From Nocardioides houyundeii (GTDB taxonomy: Bacteria; Actinomycetota; Actinomycetes; Propionibacteriales; Nocardioidaceae): 64,000 nt of DNA. Shown here piece by piece: positions 21,449 through 30,100 of the stretch (its first letter is position 1; every line of letters starts with the position of its first letter). A program made the translations under genes and the position numbers. Location of the stretch: assembly GCF_002865585.1 (NCBI RefSeq), contig NZ_CP025581.1:3162001-3226000 (forward strand), given 5' to 3'. Below the pieces are notes generated by a model that was not told where the DNA came from, ran no database searches, and worked only from the letters and a program-made list of their open reading frames with translations.

Positions 21449-22444
21449 ATGGACCCGCTGCTGACCCCACTCCACCAGGTGCTCGACCGGGTGGACAGCC
21501 GACTGCTGGCGCCCGAGAGCGACGTACGCATCTGGTCCACCGGGTTCCCCCTCCTGGACGACGCCCTGGGCGGCGGCCTGCGGGCCGGCGCGCTCAACCT
21601 GCTGGCCGGCTCCCAGGGCGAGGGCAAGACGACGTTCGCGCTCCAGATCGCCCGCAGCGTCGCGGGCAGCGGGCGGCCGGTGCTCTTCTTCTCCTTCGAG
21701 CTCGAGGCTGAGGCCCTGCTGCAGAAGGTGATCGCCGCGGAGGCGGCCGATCTCGGCGTCGAGAGCCCGATCTCGGTCTACCAGGTCCGGGCCGCCTTCG
21801 AGGGGACCGACGAGATGACCGGCGGGCTGCTGGAGCGGCTGGGCCGCTACCCCGGCGGCGCCGACGCGCTGGAGAGGGTCGCCGGCTACGCGCCGAGCAT
21901 GCTGATCCACCGCTCCACCACGACCCACACCAACCTCGACGTGATCGCCGCGTCGGTCAAGGACGTGCTCAGCGAGGTCGGCGAGCCCCCGCTGGTCGTC
22001 GTCGACTACCTGCAGAAGGTGCGGCCCGGGCAGCAGCTCGACGAGGAGGCCGCCGTCACCCAGGTCACCGAGCGCCTCAAGGACATCGCGATCGAGTTCG
22101 AGTGCCCGGTGCTCGCCATCTCCGCCAGCGACCGAGCGGGCCTGGAGCCGGGCATGCGGATGCGGGCCCGCAACATGAAGGGGTCCACCGCCCTGGCGTA
22201 CGAGGCGGACGTGGTGCTGATCCTGGCCAACAAGGCCGACATCGTGGCGCGCCACCACCTGATGTACTCGGCCAACAACGGCGAGCACTTCAAGACGTGG
22301 TCGGTGCTGACGGTGGAGAAGAACCGGTCCGGGCGCACCGGGGCCGAGGTCGAGTTCCGCAAGGACTTCGCCTCGGGCCGCTTCCTCTCCGACGGCCACG
22401 TGGTCAGCGAGAAGCTGGTCGACGAGCGCGTCTTCACCGAGTAG
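21449..22444 (+). CDS. stand-alone DnaB-type RecA-fold ATPase
   Basis: 331 residues covering only the C-terminal helicase domain of DnaB plus a 25-residue N-terminus; the primase-binding N-terminal domain of DnaB is absent. Walker A is GSQGEGKT (54-61), Walker B PLVVVDYLQKV (about 180-190), and FFSFELEAEALLQKVIAAEA and SDRAGLEPGMRMRARNMKGSTALAYEADVVL match the DnaB/RadA/KaiC group. It may be a helicase or loader that moves on nucleic acid, or a signalling ATPase. It stands alone on the plus strand between the rplJL and rplKA units. ATG 21449 lies where homology begins; a longer frame upstream overlaps the rplJ leader and looks non-coding. Confidence 0.8.
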   Translation: MDPLLTPLHQVLDRVDSRLLAPESDVRIWSTGFPLLDDALGGGLRAGALNLLAGSQGEGKTTFALQIARSVAGSGRPVLFFSFELEAEALLQKVIAAEAADLGVESPISVYQVRAAFEGTDEMTGGLLERLGRYPGGADALERVAGYAPSMLIHRSTTTHTNLDVIAASVKDVLSEVGEPPLVVVDYLQKVRPGQQLDEEAAVTQVTERLKDIAIEFECPVLAISASDRAGLEPGMRMRARNMKGSTALAYEADVVLILANKADIVARHHLMYSANNGEHFKTWSVLTVEKNRSGRTGAEVEFRKDFASGRFLSDGHVVSEKLVDERVFTE

Positions 22445-22456
22445 CCCCCGGACGAC

Positions 22457-22491
22457 GAAGGCCGGCCACCCTCGTGGGGTGGCCGGCCTTC
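22457..22491. terminator. bidirectional terminator between DnaB-like gene and rplA
   Basis: A perfect 15-bp stem, GAAGGCCGGCCACCC against GGGTGGCCGGCCTTC, with a five-base loop, lying between the two convergent stop codons. Confidence 0.8.
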
Positions 22492-22510
22492 CGCGTGCTG
22501 CAGGTGGTGC

Positions 22511-23230
22511 TCAGCCCTGGGCGTCGTCCTCGACCGCAACGTTCTTGGTGCGGTTGGGGTCGACCTGGATGCCGGGGCCCATCGTGGTGGAGACGGTGAC
22601 CTTGCGGATGTAGCGGCCCTTGGAGCTGGCCGGCTTGAGCCGCAGCACCTCCTCCAGCGCCGCCGCGTAGTTCTCCGCCAGCTGGGTCTGGGAGAACGAG
22701 GCCTTGCCGATGATGAAGTGCAGGTTGGCGTGACGGTCCACGCGGAACTCGATCTTGCCGCCCTTGATCTCGGTGACGGCCTTGGCCACGTCGGGGGTCA
22801 CGGTGCCGGTCTTCGGGTTCGGCATCAGGCTGCGCGGGCCGAGGACGCGGCCGAGGCGACCGACCTTGCCCATCATGTCGGGCGTCGCGACGACGGCGTC
22901 GAAGTCGAGCCAGCCGCCGTTGACCTTCTCGATGAGCTCGTCGCCACCGACGAAGTCGGCGCCGGCCTCACGGGCGGCCTCCGCCTTGTCGGCCACGGCG
23001 AACACCAGGACCCGGGCGGTCTTGCCGGTGCCGTGGGGCAGGTTGACCGTGCCGCGGACCATCTGGTCGGCCTTGCGGGGGTCGACACCGAGTCGCATGA
23101 CGACGTCGAGGGTCTCGTCGAACTTCTTCTTGCTGTTGTCCTTGGCGATGGTGATCGCCTTCAGGGGAGCGTAGAGCTCGTCCTTGTCGAACTTCTCTGC
23201 CGCTGCACGGTAGGTCTTGCTGCGCTGCAT
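22511..23230 (-). CDS. rplA: 50S ribosomal protein L1
   Basis: 239 residues. The two-domain L1 fold is shown by [23 protein letters not shown] at the front and [21 protein letters not shown] in the middle, ending in [17 protein letters not shown]1 forms the mobile stalk at the ribosomal E site and represses its own operon in other bacteria. The ATG at 23230 lies 88 bp after rplK. A TAGAAT sequence 12 nt upstream could be an internal promoter. Confidence 0.97.
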   Translation of the reverse strand: MQRSKTYRAAAEKFDKDELYAPLKAITIAKDNSKKKFDETLDVVMRLGVDPRKADQMVRGTVNLPHGTGKTARVLVFAVADKAEAAREAGADFVGGDELIEKVNGGWLDFDAVVATPDMMGKVGRLGRVLGPRSLMPNPKTGTVTPDVAKAVTEIKGGKIEFRVDRHANLHFIIGKASFSQTQLAENYAAALEEVLRLKPASSKGRYIRKVTVSTTMGPGIQVDPNRTKNVAVEDDAQG

Positions 23231-23318
23231 GTCTGGTACTCGATTCTAATCCAGTGTGGTCGATGAGCCAGCGCGGCTCTGCCACGGGGTGTCGATCAGG
23301 GGGCCTCGGGCGAGGTGA

Positions 23319-23747
23319 TCAGGGAGTGGTGATGCCCATGGAGCGGGCGGTGCCCTCGACGATCTTCATGGCCGCCTCGAGGTCGTTGGCGTTGAGGTCG
23401 GGCAGCTTGGTCGTCGCGATCTCGCGCACCTGGTCCTTGGTCAGCTTGCCGACCTTCTCCTTGTGCGGGACACCCGAACCCTTCTTCAGGCCGGCAGCCT
23501 TCTTGATGAGCTCCGCGGCAGGCGGGGTCTTGGTGATGAACGTGAACGAGCGGTCCTCGTAGATGGTGATCTCGACGGGGACGACGTTGCCACGCATCGA
23601 CTCGGTCTGCGCGTTGTAGGCCTTGCAGAACTCCATGATGTTCACACCGTGGGGACCCAGGGCGGTACCGACCGGCGGAGCCGGGGTGGCCGCGCCGGCC
23701 TGCAGCTGCACCTTGACCAGTGCGGCGATCTTCTTCTTGGGAGGCAT
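23319..23747 (-). CDS. rplK: 50S ribosomal protein L11
   Basis: 142 residues. The N-terminal domain has [20 protein letters not shown] and the C-terminal rRNA-binding domain ends in [12 protein letters not shown]11 forms the GTPase-associated centre with L10 and is the target region of thiopeptides. AAGGA lies upstream of ATG 23747. The gene follows nusG by 110 bp in the conserved secE-nusG-rplK-rplA order. Confidence 0.97.
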   Translation of the reverse strand: MPPKKKIAALVKVQLQAGAATPAPPVGTALGPHGVNIMEFCKAYNAQTESMRGNVVPVEITIYEDRSFTFITKTPPAAELIKKAAGLKKGSGVPHKEKVGKLTKDQVREIATTKLPDLNANDLEAAMKIVEGTARSMGITTP

Positions 23748-23857
23748 GTCTTATTCGATCCTTTGTGGTTCGTACGTCGTGGTCTTGTCGAGCTGGACGG
23801 AAGTGCTCCCGCCGCGCTCTGCCACCTGGGTGTTGCGGTGCTGCTGGTGCTCGAGCC

Positions 23858-24691
23858 TCAGACCTTCTGGATCTGGCTGAAGCTGAGCTCGACCGGGGTC
23901 TCCCGGCCGAAGATCTCGACGAGGGCCTTGACCCTCTGGGACTCGGCGTTGATCTCGGTGATCGTGGCGTGCAGGGTGGCGAACGGACCGTCCACCACCA
24001 TGACCGAGTCGTCGACGTCGAAGTCGGCGACCTCCACCGGCTTCTTGCTGGCGGACGTGCCACCGGCCGGGCGACCGCCCGCGGCGGCCTCGGCCTCGGC
24101 CTCGGCGACGGCCACGGCGCTGGGGGCCAGCATGGCCTCGACCTCGCTCATGGACAGCGGCACCGGGTTGTGGCTGTGGCCGACGAAGCCGGTCACCGAC
24201 GGCGTGTGGCGCACCGCGGACCAGGACTCGTCGGTGAGGTCCATGCGGACCAGGACGTAGCCCGGCAGCACCGTGCGGGTGACCATCTTGCGCTGGCCGT
24301 TCTTGATCTCGGCCACCTCTTCGGTGGGGACCACGATCTCGTGGATGTACTCACCCATGTCGAGGGCCTGGATGCGGTTCTCCAGGTTGGCCTTGACGCG
24401 CTTCTCCATGCCGGAGTAGGTGTGCACCACGAACCAGTCGCCGGGCTTGGCCCACAGCTCGCGCCGGAACTGCTCCAGGGGGTCGTTCTCGTCGACCTCG
24501 TCGGCCTCGGCCTCCCCGTCCTCGTCCGAGGCCTCGCCGTCCTCGTCCGAGGCCTGAGCGTCGTCGCCGGCCTCGGAAGCCGTCTCGACGGTCTCGTCGC
24601 TCGCCGTCTCGTCGGTGGCGTCACCCTCGGTGGGGTCGATCGTCTCGAGCTCGGCCTCGTCGGCCTCGATCGAGTCGTTGTGCTCAGACAC
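23858..24691 (-). CDS. nusG: transcription termination/antitermination factor NusG
   Basis: 277 residues. About 75 acidic N-terminal residues ([19 protein letters not shown]) precede the NGN domain ([21 protein letters not shown] and [10 protein letters not shown]), an Ala/Glu linker of about 35 residues follows, then the KOW domain near 225-277 ([17 protein letters not shown]). The acidic extension and linker are typical of actinobacterial NusG. It binds RNA polymerase and links it to Rho or the ribosome. GTG 24691 has GGAG 6-7 nt upstream. Confidence 0.95.
   Translation of the reverse strand: MSEHNDSIEADEAELETIDPTEGDATDETASDETVETASEAGDDAQASDEDGEASDEDGEAEADEVDENDPLEQFRRELWAKPGDWFVVHTYSGMEKRVKANLENRIQALDMGEYIHEIVVPTEEVAEIKNGQRKMVTRTVLPGYVLVRMDLTDESWSAVRHTPSVTGFVGHSHNPVPLSMSEVEAMLAPSAVAVAEAEAEAAAGGRPAGGTSASKKPVEVADFDVDDSVMVVDGPFATLHATITEINAESQRVKALVEIFGRETPVELSFSQIQKV
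24516..24557. repeat. 21-bp tandem duplication inside nusG
   Basis: Two adjacent 21-bp units differing at the last base, encoding the ASDEDGE duplication of the acidic NusG extension. In frame, so it could expand or contract by replication slippage without breaking the gene. Confidence 0.7.
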
Positions 24692-24741
24692 GCGCTGCTC
24701 CGATTAGTTGGTGTTGCTTGAGGATGTCGGTGAAGGACCGG

Positions 24742-24993
24742 TCAGAGCTGGTCGCCGCCGGTGAAGACCGCGAAGACGAGCTTTCCGAAAGCGAGGTCCA
24801 GGACCGAGACCAGCGTCATCATCACCACGACGAACACCATCACCACGATGAAGTAGGTGATCAGCTGCTGCTGCGTCGGCCACACGACCTTGCGGAGCTC
24901 GGCGATGACCTGGCGGAGGAACTCCACCGGGCTGGTACGCCGGGTGGTGTCCTTGCCACCGCGCGGCTCCTGGGCCGCCTTGGTGTCCGACAC
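24742..24993 (-). CDS. secE: preprotein translocase subunit SecE
   Basis: 83 residues: a hydrophilic N-terminus, the amphipathic surface helix (SPVEFLRQVIAELRKVVWPT, the conserved SecE motif) and one transmembrane helix (about 50-75). It clamps the two halves of SecY. GTG 24993 is chosen because GGAGG lies 7 nt upstream and the protein then has the usual short length; upstream codons run into tRNA-Trp. It is 74 bp downstream of tRNA-Trp and 50 bp before nusG. Confidence 0.93.
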   Translation of the reverse strand: MSDTKAAQEPRGGKDTTRRTSPVEFLRQVIAELRKVVWPTQQQLITYFIVVMVFVVVMMTLVSVLDLAFGKLVFAVFTGGDQL

Positions 24994-25067
24994 GTTGACC
25001 CCTCCATCGCGTTGCTGACCATTGTGCACGGGTGTCGTGCATAGGTGTGACTTGTTCGTCGGTCTTG

Positions 25068-25140
25068 CAGGGCACGAGGGACTTGAACCCCCAACCTTCG
25101 GTTTTGGAGACCGATGCTCTGCCAGTTGAGCTAGTGCCCT
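25068..25140 (-). tRNA. trnW: tRNA-Trp (CCA anticodon)
   Basis: 73 nt cloverleaf: 5' AGGGCAC pairs with GTGCCCT, anticodon loop CTCCAAA gives CCA, T-arm with GTTCAAGTC loop. Discriminator G; CCA is not encoded. tRNA-Trp directly ahead of secE is the conserved actinobacterial order. Confidence 0.95.
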
Positions 25141-25227
25141 CCGGTACGCCCCCCACCTTGCCATGCCACCAAGGCCGAGCCTTTTGGGCGGGCAGGGCAG
25201 AGCATGTGGGTGAACCACCAGTCGAGG

Positions 25228-25258
25228 AGTGTACGCCGCCGCGGGAGCCTGAGTCCAA
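25228..25258 (-). promoter_or_regulatory. possible promoter of tRNA-Trp-secE-nusG
   Basis: TTGGAC, 19-bp spacer, TACACT on the minus strand, about 88 bp before the tRNA. The long spacer weakens it; it overlaps the upstream region of the divergent aminotransferase. Confidence 0.4.
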
Positions 25259-25263
25259 ACGCC

Positions 25264-25269
25264 TACGAT
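25264..25269 (+). promoter_or_regulatory. -10 box for leaderless aminotransferase gene
   Basis: TACGAT, 7 nt before the ATG at 25277; no ribosome site between. Confidence 0.5.
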
Positions 25270-25276
25270 GTGCCGC

Positions 25277-26512
25277 ATGAGCAAGTCTGCCTCCCAGCCC
25301 CAGTCCACCGGCACCCCGCGCGAGCGCCGGGTGTCCCGACGCGTCGGCGCCATCGCCGAGTCCGCCACGCTGAAGGTGGACTCCAAGGCCAAGGCGCTGA
25401 AGGCCGAGGGCCGCCCGGTCATCGGGTTCGGTGCCGGCGAGCCGGACTTCCCGACCCCGGACTACATCGTCGAGGCCGCCGTGCAGGCCTGCCGCGATCC
25501 CAAGAACCACCGTTACACCCCCGCCGGCGGGCTGCCGGAGCTCAAGCAGGCCATCGTGGACAAGACCCTGCGCGACAGCGGCTACCAGGTCGAGCCCGCC
25601 CAGGTGCTGGTGACCAACGGCGGGAAGCAGGCCATCTACCAGGCGTTCGCGGCGATGCTCGACCCGGGCGACGAGGTGATCGTCCCGGCGCCGTACTGGA
25701 CGACGTACCCGGAGGCGATCGCGCTGGCCGGCGGCGTCCCGGTGCCGGTGCTGGCCGACGAGACCCAGGACTACAAGGTCACCGTCGACCAGCTCGAGGC
25801 GGCGCGCACCGAGCGCACCAAGGTGCTGCTGTTCGTCTCGCCCTCCAACCCGACCGGCGCGGTCTACACCTCCGAGGAGATCCGCGCCATCGGCGCCTGG
25901 GTGGAGTCCCACGACCTGTGGGTGCTGACCGACGAGATCTACGAGCACCTGGTCTACGACGGCGTCGACACCGGCTCGATGCCGGTGCTGTGCCCCGAGC
26001 TGGCCGACAACTGCGTCGTGGTCAACGGCGTCGCCAAGACGTACGCGATGACCGGCTGGCGCGTGGGCTGGGTGATCGGCCCGAAGGACATCATCAAGGC
26101 CGCCGGCAACCTGCAGTCGCACGCCACCTCCAACGTCGCCAACGTCTCCCAGCGTGCGGCCATCGCCGCGGTGGAGGGCGACCTGGCCGCGGTGGAGGAG
26201 ATGAAGACGGCCTTCGACCGGCGGCGCAAGAAGATCGTGGAGATGCTCAACAAGATCGACGGCGTGCTGTGCCCCACGCCCCAGGGCGCCTTCTACGCCT
26301 ACCCCTCGGTCAAGGGACTGCTCGGCCGCGAGTACGACGGCACGGTGATCGACTCCTCCGCCGAGCTCGCCGAGTACATCCTGGACAAGGCGGAGGTGGC
26401 GGTGGTGCCGGGCGAGGCGTTCGGCTCGCCCGGCTACCTGCGCCTGTCCTACGCGCTGGGCGACGACGACCTGGTCGAGGGCGTCTCTCGGATGCAGAGG
26501 CTCTTCTCCTGA
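25277..26512 (+). CDS. class I/II pyridoxal-phosphate aminotransferase (aspartate aminotransferase-like)
   Basis: 411 residues of fold-type I. The cofactor lysine is K254 in [26 protein letters not shown] and [13 protein letters not shown] are the substrate and cofactor-ring motifs, and [14 protein letters not shown] is typical of the subgroup Ib aspartate/prephenate aminotransferases. It probably interconverts aspartate and 2-oxoglutarate with oxaloacetate and glutamate; specificity cannot be fixed from sequence. ATG 25277 follows TACGAT by 7 nt, and an upstream in-frame ATG at 25268 overlaps that box, so 25277 is preferred. The stop overlaps the proposed start of the adenosine deaminase gene. 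Confidence 0.9.
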   Translation: MSKSASQPQSTGTPRERRVSRRVGAIAESATLKVDSKAKALKAEGRPVIGFGAGEPDFPTPDYIVEAAVQACRDPKNHRYTPAGGLPELKQAIVDKTLRDSGYQVEPAQVLVTNGGKQAIYQAFAAMLDPGDEVIVPAPYWTTYPEAIALAGGVPVPVLADETQDYKVTVDQLEAARTERTKVLLFVSPSNPTGAVYTSEEIRAIGAWVESHDLWVLTDEIYEHLVYDGVDTGSMPVLCPELADNCVVVNGVAKTYAMTGWRVGWVIGPKDIIKAAGNLQSHATSNVANVSQRAAIAAVEGDLAAVEEMKTAFDRRRKKIVEMLNKIDGVLCPTPQGAFYAYPSVKGLLGREYDGTVIDSSAELAEYILDKAEVAVVPGEAFGSPGYLRLSYALGDDDLVEGVSRMQRLFS

Positions 26513-27579
26513 ACCTCGGACCCCAGACCCCACCAGCCCGCGGGGCCGCAGCAGCGGCACCGCGGGACCTGCTGACGCTGCCCAAGGCCCACCTGCACCT
26601 GCACTTCACCGGGTCGATGCGGCACGGCACCCTGCTGGAGCTGGCGGAGCGGGACGGCATCGCGCTGCCGGACTCGCTGGTCTCCGGCTGGCCCCCGGAG
26701 CTCTCGGCGGCCGACGAGAAGGGCTGGTTCCGCTTCCAGCGGCTCTACGACGTGGCGCGGTCGGTGCTGCGCACCGAGGGCGACGTCCGGCGGCTGGTGC
26801 GCGAGGCCGCCGAGGACGACGTACGTGACGGCGGCCGCTGGCTGGAGATCCAGGTGGACCCCAGCGGGTACGCCGCACGCTTCGGCGGGATCACCGCCTT
26901 CACCGAGCTGGTGCTCGACGCGGTCGCCGAGGCCTCGCGCGAGACCGGGCTGGGGATGGCGCTGGTGATCGCGGCCAACCGCACCCGGCACCCGATGGAC
27001 GCCCGCACCCTGGCCCGCCTCGCCGCGGCGTACGCCGGTCGCGGCGTGGTGGGCTTCGGGCTCTCCAACGACGAGCGCCGGGGACGCACCGACGAGTTCG
27101 CGCCGGCGTTCCGGATCGCCCGCCGGGCCGGGCTGACGCTGGTGCCGCACGGCGGCGAGCTGCGCGGCCCCGGTCACGTCACGACCTGCCTCGACGAGCT
27201 GCACGCCGACCGCCTGGGCCACGGCATCCGGGCGGTGGAGGACCCCCGCGTGCTGGAGCGCGTCGTGGCCAGCGGCGTGGCCCTGGAGGTCTGCCCGGTC
27301 TCCAACGTGGCCCTGGGGGTCTACTCCGACCTCACCTCGGTGCCGCTCCCCCAGCTGCTCGAGGCGGGGGCGACGGTCGCGCTCGGTGCGGACGACCCGC
27401 TGCTGTTCGGCTCCCAGCTCGCCGGCCAGTACGCCACCATGCGGGCCGCCCACGACCTCAGCGACACCCAGCTCGCCCGGCTGGCCCGGATGTCGATCGA
27501 GGCCTCCCAGGCACCCGCGGACCTGAAGGCCTCGGTGGCCGGGGAGATCGACGCCTGGCTGGCCTCGGGTGCCGACTAG
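26509..27579 (+). CDS. adenosine deaminase (probable CTG start)
   Basis: About 356 residues. Metal-binding HLHLHFTG lies at 28-35, the HGGE catalytic glutamate motif near 215, RLGHGI near 240, [11 protein letters not shown] near 258 and [11 protein letters not shown] near 290, so all active-site elements are present; FTG replaces the usual LDG. It deaminates adenosine to inosine in purine salvage. No ATG, GTG or TTG precedes the HLHLH motif in this frame for over 100 bases; the first ATG (26617) would remove the metal site. CTG 26509 overlaps the upstream stop as CTGA and has GAGG 8 nt before it, which suggests a coupled CTG start. Confidence 0.85.
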   Translation: MNLGPQTPPARGAAAAAPRDLLTLPKAHLHLHFTGSMRHGTLLELAERDGIALPDSLVSGWPPELSAADEKGWFRFQRLYDVARSVLRTEGDVRRLVREAAEDDVRDGGRWLEIQVDPSGYAARFGGITAFTELVLDAVAEASRETGLGMALVIAANRTRHPMDARTLARLAAAYAGRGVVGFGLSNDERRGRTDEFAPAFRIARRAGLTLVPHGGELRGPGHVTTCLDELHADRLGHGIRAVEDPRVLERVVASGVALEVCPVSNVALGVYSDLTSVPLPQLLEAGATVALGADDPLLFGSQLAGQYATMRAAHDLSDTQLARLARMSIEASQAPADLKASVAGEIDAWLASGAD

Positions 27580-28643
27580 AGCGAGGCGCCGACCAGCACC
27601 GGCTCGTTGACCAGCCGGACCCCGTAGGCCCGCTCGACACCGTCGCGCACCTCCCTGGCCAGCACCAGCAGGTCGGCGGTGCTGGCCTGCCCGCGGTTGG
27701 TCAGGGCCAGCGTGTGCTTGGTGGACAGGCTCACCCGGCCGCCGGTGGCGGCGGGGCTGTGCCCCTTGCTGAAGCCGGCGTGCTCGATCAGCCAGGCGGC
27801 ACTGGTCTTGACCCGTCCGTCGGGCTGGGGCCAGCGGGGGGCGTCCTCGGGCAGCCCCGCGGCCTCGGCCGGGTCGAGCAGCGGGTTGGTGAAGAACGAG
27901 CCCGCGCTCCAGGTGTCGTGGTCGCCCGCGTCGAGCACCATGCCCTTGCCCCGGCGCAGGGCCAGCACCGTCCGGCGTACGTCGGCCAGCGGGGCGCGGT
28001 CCCCCACCTGGACCTCGAGCCCCCGGGCGAGCTCGGCGTACCCGACCGGAGCCGACAGGGTCGCCAGTGGCAGCTGGAAGGTCACCTCGAGGACGAGGTA
28101 GCGCTCGGGCTCGGCCTTGAACCGGCTGTGCCGGTAGGAGAACCCGCAGTCGGCGGCGGCGAAGGTCCGCTGGCGCCCCTCGACCCGGTCCCAGGTGCGG
28201 ACCGAGGCGATGGTCTGGGCCACCTCGGCACCGTAGGCACCGACGTTCTGCACCGGGGTGGCACCCACGGACCCCGGGATGCCCGAGAGCGCCTCCAGGC
28301 CGCTCCAGCCCGAGGCCACCGCGCGCGCCACCAGCGCGTCCCAGTCCTCCCCGGCCGCCACCCGCACCATCCCTCCCCCGCAGGCCGTCGCGTCGTCCTC
28401 GACGTCGGAGACCACACCGGTGGTCGCCACGTGCACCACCCGCCCGTCGAAGCCCTCGTCGGCCACCACCAGGTTGGAGCCGCCGGCCACCAGGAGCACC
28501 GGGACCCCGCGCTGGTCGGCCTCGGCCACCGCCGCCACCAGGGCGGCCTCGTCGGTCGCCTCGACGAACTCGGCCGCCGGGCCGCCCAGGCGCAGCGTGG
28601 TGTGGTCGCGCAGCAGCACCGGCGCACTCCTCGGGGTGGTCAC
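27576..28643 (-). CDS. murB: UDP-N-acetylmuramate dehydrogenase
   Basis: 355 residues. The FAD-binding motif VLLVAGGSNLVVADEGFDG, SGIPGSVGATPVQNVGAYG, and AGSFFTNPLL with the catalytic Ser near residue 248 identify MurB, which reduces UDP-GlcNAc-enolpyruvate in peptidoglycan precursor synthesis. GTG 28643 overlaps the stop of the preceding dehydratase as GTGA, so translation is coupled. Its stop shares the palindrome CTAG (27576-27579) with that of the convergent adenosine deaminase. Confidence 0.95.
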   Translation of the reverse strand: MTTPRSAPVLLRDHTTLRLGGPAAEFVEATDEAALVAAVAEADQRGVPVLLVAGGSNLVVADEGFDGRVVHVATTGVVSDVEDDATACGGGMVRVAAGEDWDALVARAVASGWSGLEALSGIPGSVGATPVQNVGAYGAEVAQTIASVRTWDRVEGRQRTFAAADCGFSYRHSRFKAEPERYLVLEVTFQLPLATLSAPVGYAELARGLEVQVGDRAPLADVRRTVLALRRGKGMVLDAGDHDTWSAGSFFTNPLLDPAEAAGLPEDAPRWPQPDGRVKTSAAWLIEHAGFSKGHSPAATGGRVSLSTKHTLALTNRGQASTADLLVLAREVRDGVERAYGVRLVNEPVLVGASL

Positions 28644-29059
28644 GGCTGCGGTGCTCGCAGCACCGCTCGGGGCATGCCCAGCACCTTCTGGCCCGCAGAG
28701 CTGACCACCAGGGCGAGCGTGAGCCGGGCGGCGTCCCCGTCGACCTCGACCTGCTTGACGGTGCCCGCCACCTCGACCTCGGCACCGCCCTCGGCCGGCA
28801 CCACCACCGGCTGGGTGAACTTGCACCCCAGCTCCAGCACCTCGGCACCGGGCACCCACTCGGCGACCGCCCGGGCGACCAGCGCCATGGTGAACATCCC
28901 ATGCGCGATCACCCCGGGCAGACCCACGCTCAGCGCGACCTGCTCGTCGGAGTGGATGGGGTTGTGGTCGCCGCTGGCCTCCGCGTAGCGCAGCAGGTCC
29001 GCGCGGGTGACGGTGAAGGTGCGCGGGGCCAGGGCCGAGCCCTGCTCCAGCGCGCTCAT
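28640..29059 (-). CDS. MaoC family (R)-hydratase, HadB-like
   Basis: 139 residues of hot-dog fold with the hydratase 2 motif YAEASGDHNPIHSDE; D31 and H36 are the catalytic pair. HGMFTMALV follows. In mycobacteria the HadB subunit supplies this active site in the FAS-II 3-hydroxyacyl-ACP dehydratase. Its ATG overlaps the preceding stop as ATGA, pairing it with the HadA-like partner, and its own stop overlaps the murB start. Confidence 0.85.
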   Translation of the reverse strand: MSALEQGSALAPRTFTVTRADLLRYAEASGDHNPIHSDEQVALSVGLPGVIAHGMFTMALVARAVAEWVPGAEVLELGCKFTQPVVVPAEGGAEVEVAGTVKQVEVDGDAARLTLALVVSSAGQKVLGMPRAVLRAPQP

Positions 29060-29475
29060 CGGCCGGCCTCCGGCCCGCCATGGACCCCGCGGTGCACCAG
29101 GGTGGCCGAGGTGGTGCACACCAGGTCGCCGGCCGAGTCGGTGACGTCGCTGGCGGTGCCGATGATGTCGTTGCCACCGATCCGGCGCAGGCTCCGCACC
29201 GTCAGGGCGGCGCTCAGCACGTCGCCCGGGACGACGGGGCGCTGGTAGGCGAACCGCTGCTCGCCGTGCACGATCCGGTGCAGCTCGAGGCCCTCCGCGG
29301 CCAGGAAGCCCTGCATCGCGTCGAAGGCGAGCACGATCGGGAAGGTGGCGGGGGCGGGGCCGCCGTCGTAGCGGGCACCCGTGGTGGCGGCGAAGGCGGC
29401 CACGGCCTCGGCGGTCACGGCGTACGGCTCGGTGGGCGGGAAGCTGCGTCCCACCAGGGACTCGTCGAGAGGCAT
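29056..29475 (-). CDS. MaoC N-terminal-type dehydratase, HadA-like
   Basis: 139 residues beginning MPLDESLVGRSFP. A hot-dog protein (FPIVLAFDAMQGFLAAEG, VHGEQRFAYQRPVVPGDVL) lacking the D-x4-H catalytic pair of its downstream partner, as expected of the substrate-binding HadA subunit. The ATG at 29475 lies 7 nt after TATTTT with no ribosome site, so I prefer it over the TTG at 29484. First gene of a coupled hadA-like/hadB-like/murB unit. Confidence 0.82.
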   Translation of the reverse strand: MPLDESLVGRSFPPTEPYAVTAEAVAAFAATTGARYDGGPAPATFPIVLAFDAMQGFLAAEGLELHRIVHGEQRFAYQRPVVPGDVLSAALTVRSLRRIGGNDIIGTASDVTDSAGDLVCTTSATLVHRGVHGGPEAGR

Positions 29476-29482
29476 GTCAGCC

Positions 29483-29488
29483 AAAATA
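29483..29488 (-). promoter_or_regulatory. -10 box for leaderless hadA-like gene
   Basis: TATTTT, 7 nt before the ATG at 29475. It lies just beyond the rpmG terminator stem and also supplies part of its U-rich tail. Confidence 0.5.
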
Positions 29489-29492
29489 GCGA

Positions 29493-29522
29493 CCGACCCG
29501 CCCGAGTTCTCGGACGGGTCGG
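29493..29522 (-). terminator. terminator after rpmG
   Basis: CCGACCCG...CGGGTCGG outer stem with an inner CCGA/TCGG stem, followed on the minus strand by GCTATTTT. It separates rpmG from the hadA-like unit. Confidence 0.6.
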
Positions 29523-29568
29523 TGACGACGCTCGGCGGGCGGTAGCCCGCGGTGAGGATCGAAGGAGC

Positions 29569-29739
29569 TCAGCGGGTCTCGCGGTGCGCGGTGTGCGTGC
29601 GGCAGCGCGGGCAGAACTTCTTCATCTCCATGCGGTCGGGGTCGTTGCGACGGTTCTTCTTGGTGATGTAGTTGCGCTCCTTGCAGTCCACGCACGCAAG
29701 CGTGATCTTGGGGCGAACGTCAGAGCTCTTGCTGGCCAC
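29569..29739 (-). CDS. rpmG: 50S ribosomal protein L33 (zinc-binding form)
   Basis: 56 residues, too short for many gene finders and read here directly from the sequence. It begins [20 protein letters not shown], has CVDC (16-19) and CPRC (43-46) as a zinc ribbon, and ends [11 protein letters not shown] 29739 has GAAGGA about 9 nt upstream. L33 next to hadAB is the mycobacterial arrangement. The zinc form is usually replaced by a cysteine-free paralogue under zinc starvation. Confidence 0.95.
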   Translation of the reverse strand: MASKSSDVRPKITLACVDCKERNYITKKNRRNDPDRMEMKKFCPRCRTHTAHRETR

Positions 29740-29837
29740 GGGAAGTCCTTCGTCGAATGCTTACGTGCAGTGCGGTACCGGGTAACTCCGGCTGGGGTGC
29801 TGCCTGATCATCGTGCCTGTTGCTGATTCACATCTCG

Positions 29838-29911
29838 TAGCGAGGGCGGGACTCGAACCCGCGACACCACGATTATGAGTCGTGTGCTCTAACCACCTGA
29901 GCTACCCCGCC
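29838..29911 (-). tRNA. trnM: elongator tRNA-Met (CAT anticodon)
   Basis: 74 nt: acceptor GGCGGGG/CCTCGCT with two G-U pairs, anticodon loop CTCATAA, T-loop TTCGAGT, discriminator A, no encoded CCA. A fully paired first position and D-arm AGCTCAG favour elongator over initiator tRNA. Confidence 0.93.
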
Positions 29912-29953
29912 ACCGGGTGAGCACGCACCCACAAGAGTACGGACTCGTCCCAG

Positions 29954-30026
29954 AGCCCCTTTACGGAATCGAACCGTAGACCTTCTCCTTACCATGGAGA
30001 CGCTCTGCCGACTGAGCTAAAGGGGC
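29954..30026 (-). tRNA. trnT: tRNA-Thr (GGT anticodon)
   Basis: 73 nt: acceptor GCCCCTT/AAGGGGC, anticodon loop ATGGTAA, T-loop TTCGATT, discriminator T, no encoded CCA. It lies 42 bp upstream of tRNA-Met and both probably share a transcript with rpmG. Confidence 0.95.
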
Positions 30027-30037
30027 AACAGCGGAAG

Positions 30038-30043
30038 ACAATA
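30038..30043 (-). promoter_or_regulatory. possible -10 box for the tRNA-Thr/tRNA-Met/rpmG unit
   Basis: TATTGT on the minus strand, 11 nt before the 5' end of tRNA-Thr; no convincing -35 box. Confidence 0.35.
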
Positions 30044-30100
30044 CACACGCCCCCGGGCAGGCGTGAAATCGGCTCCCCAAAGGCCTGCGAACTTGCCTTC

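Noticed and set aside
29477..29695. A 72-codon minus-strand ORF overlapping rpmG
   Set aside because: It is in another frame of the L33 gene; the zinc-ribbon frame at 29569-29739 is clearly the real one.
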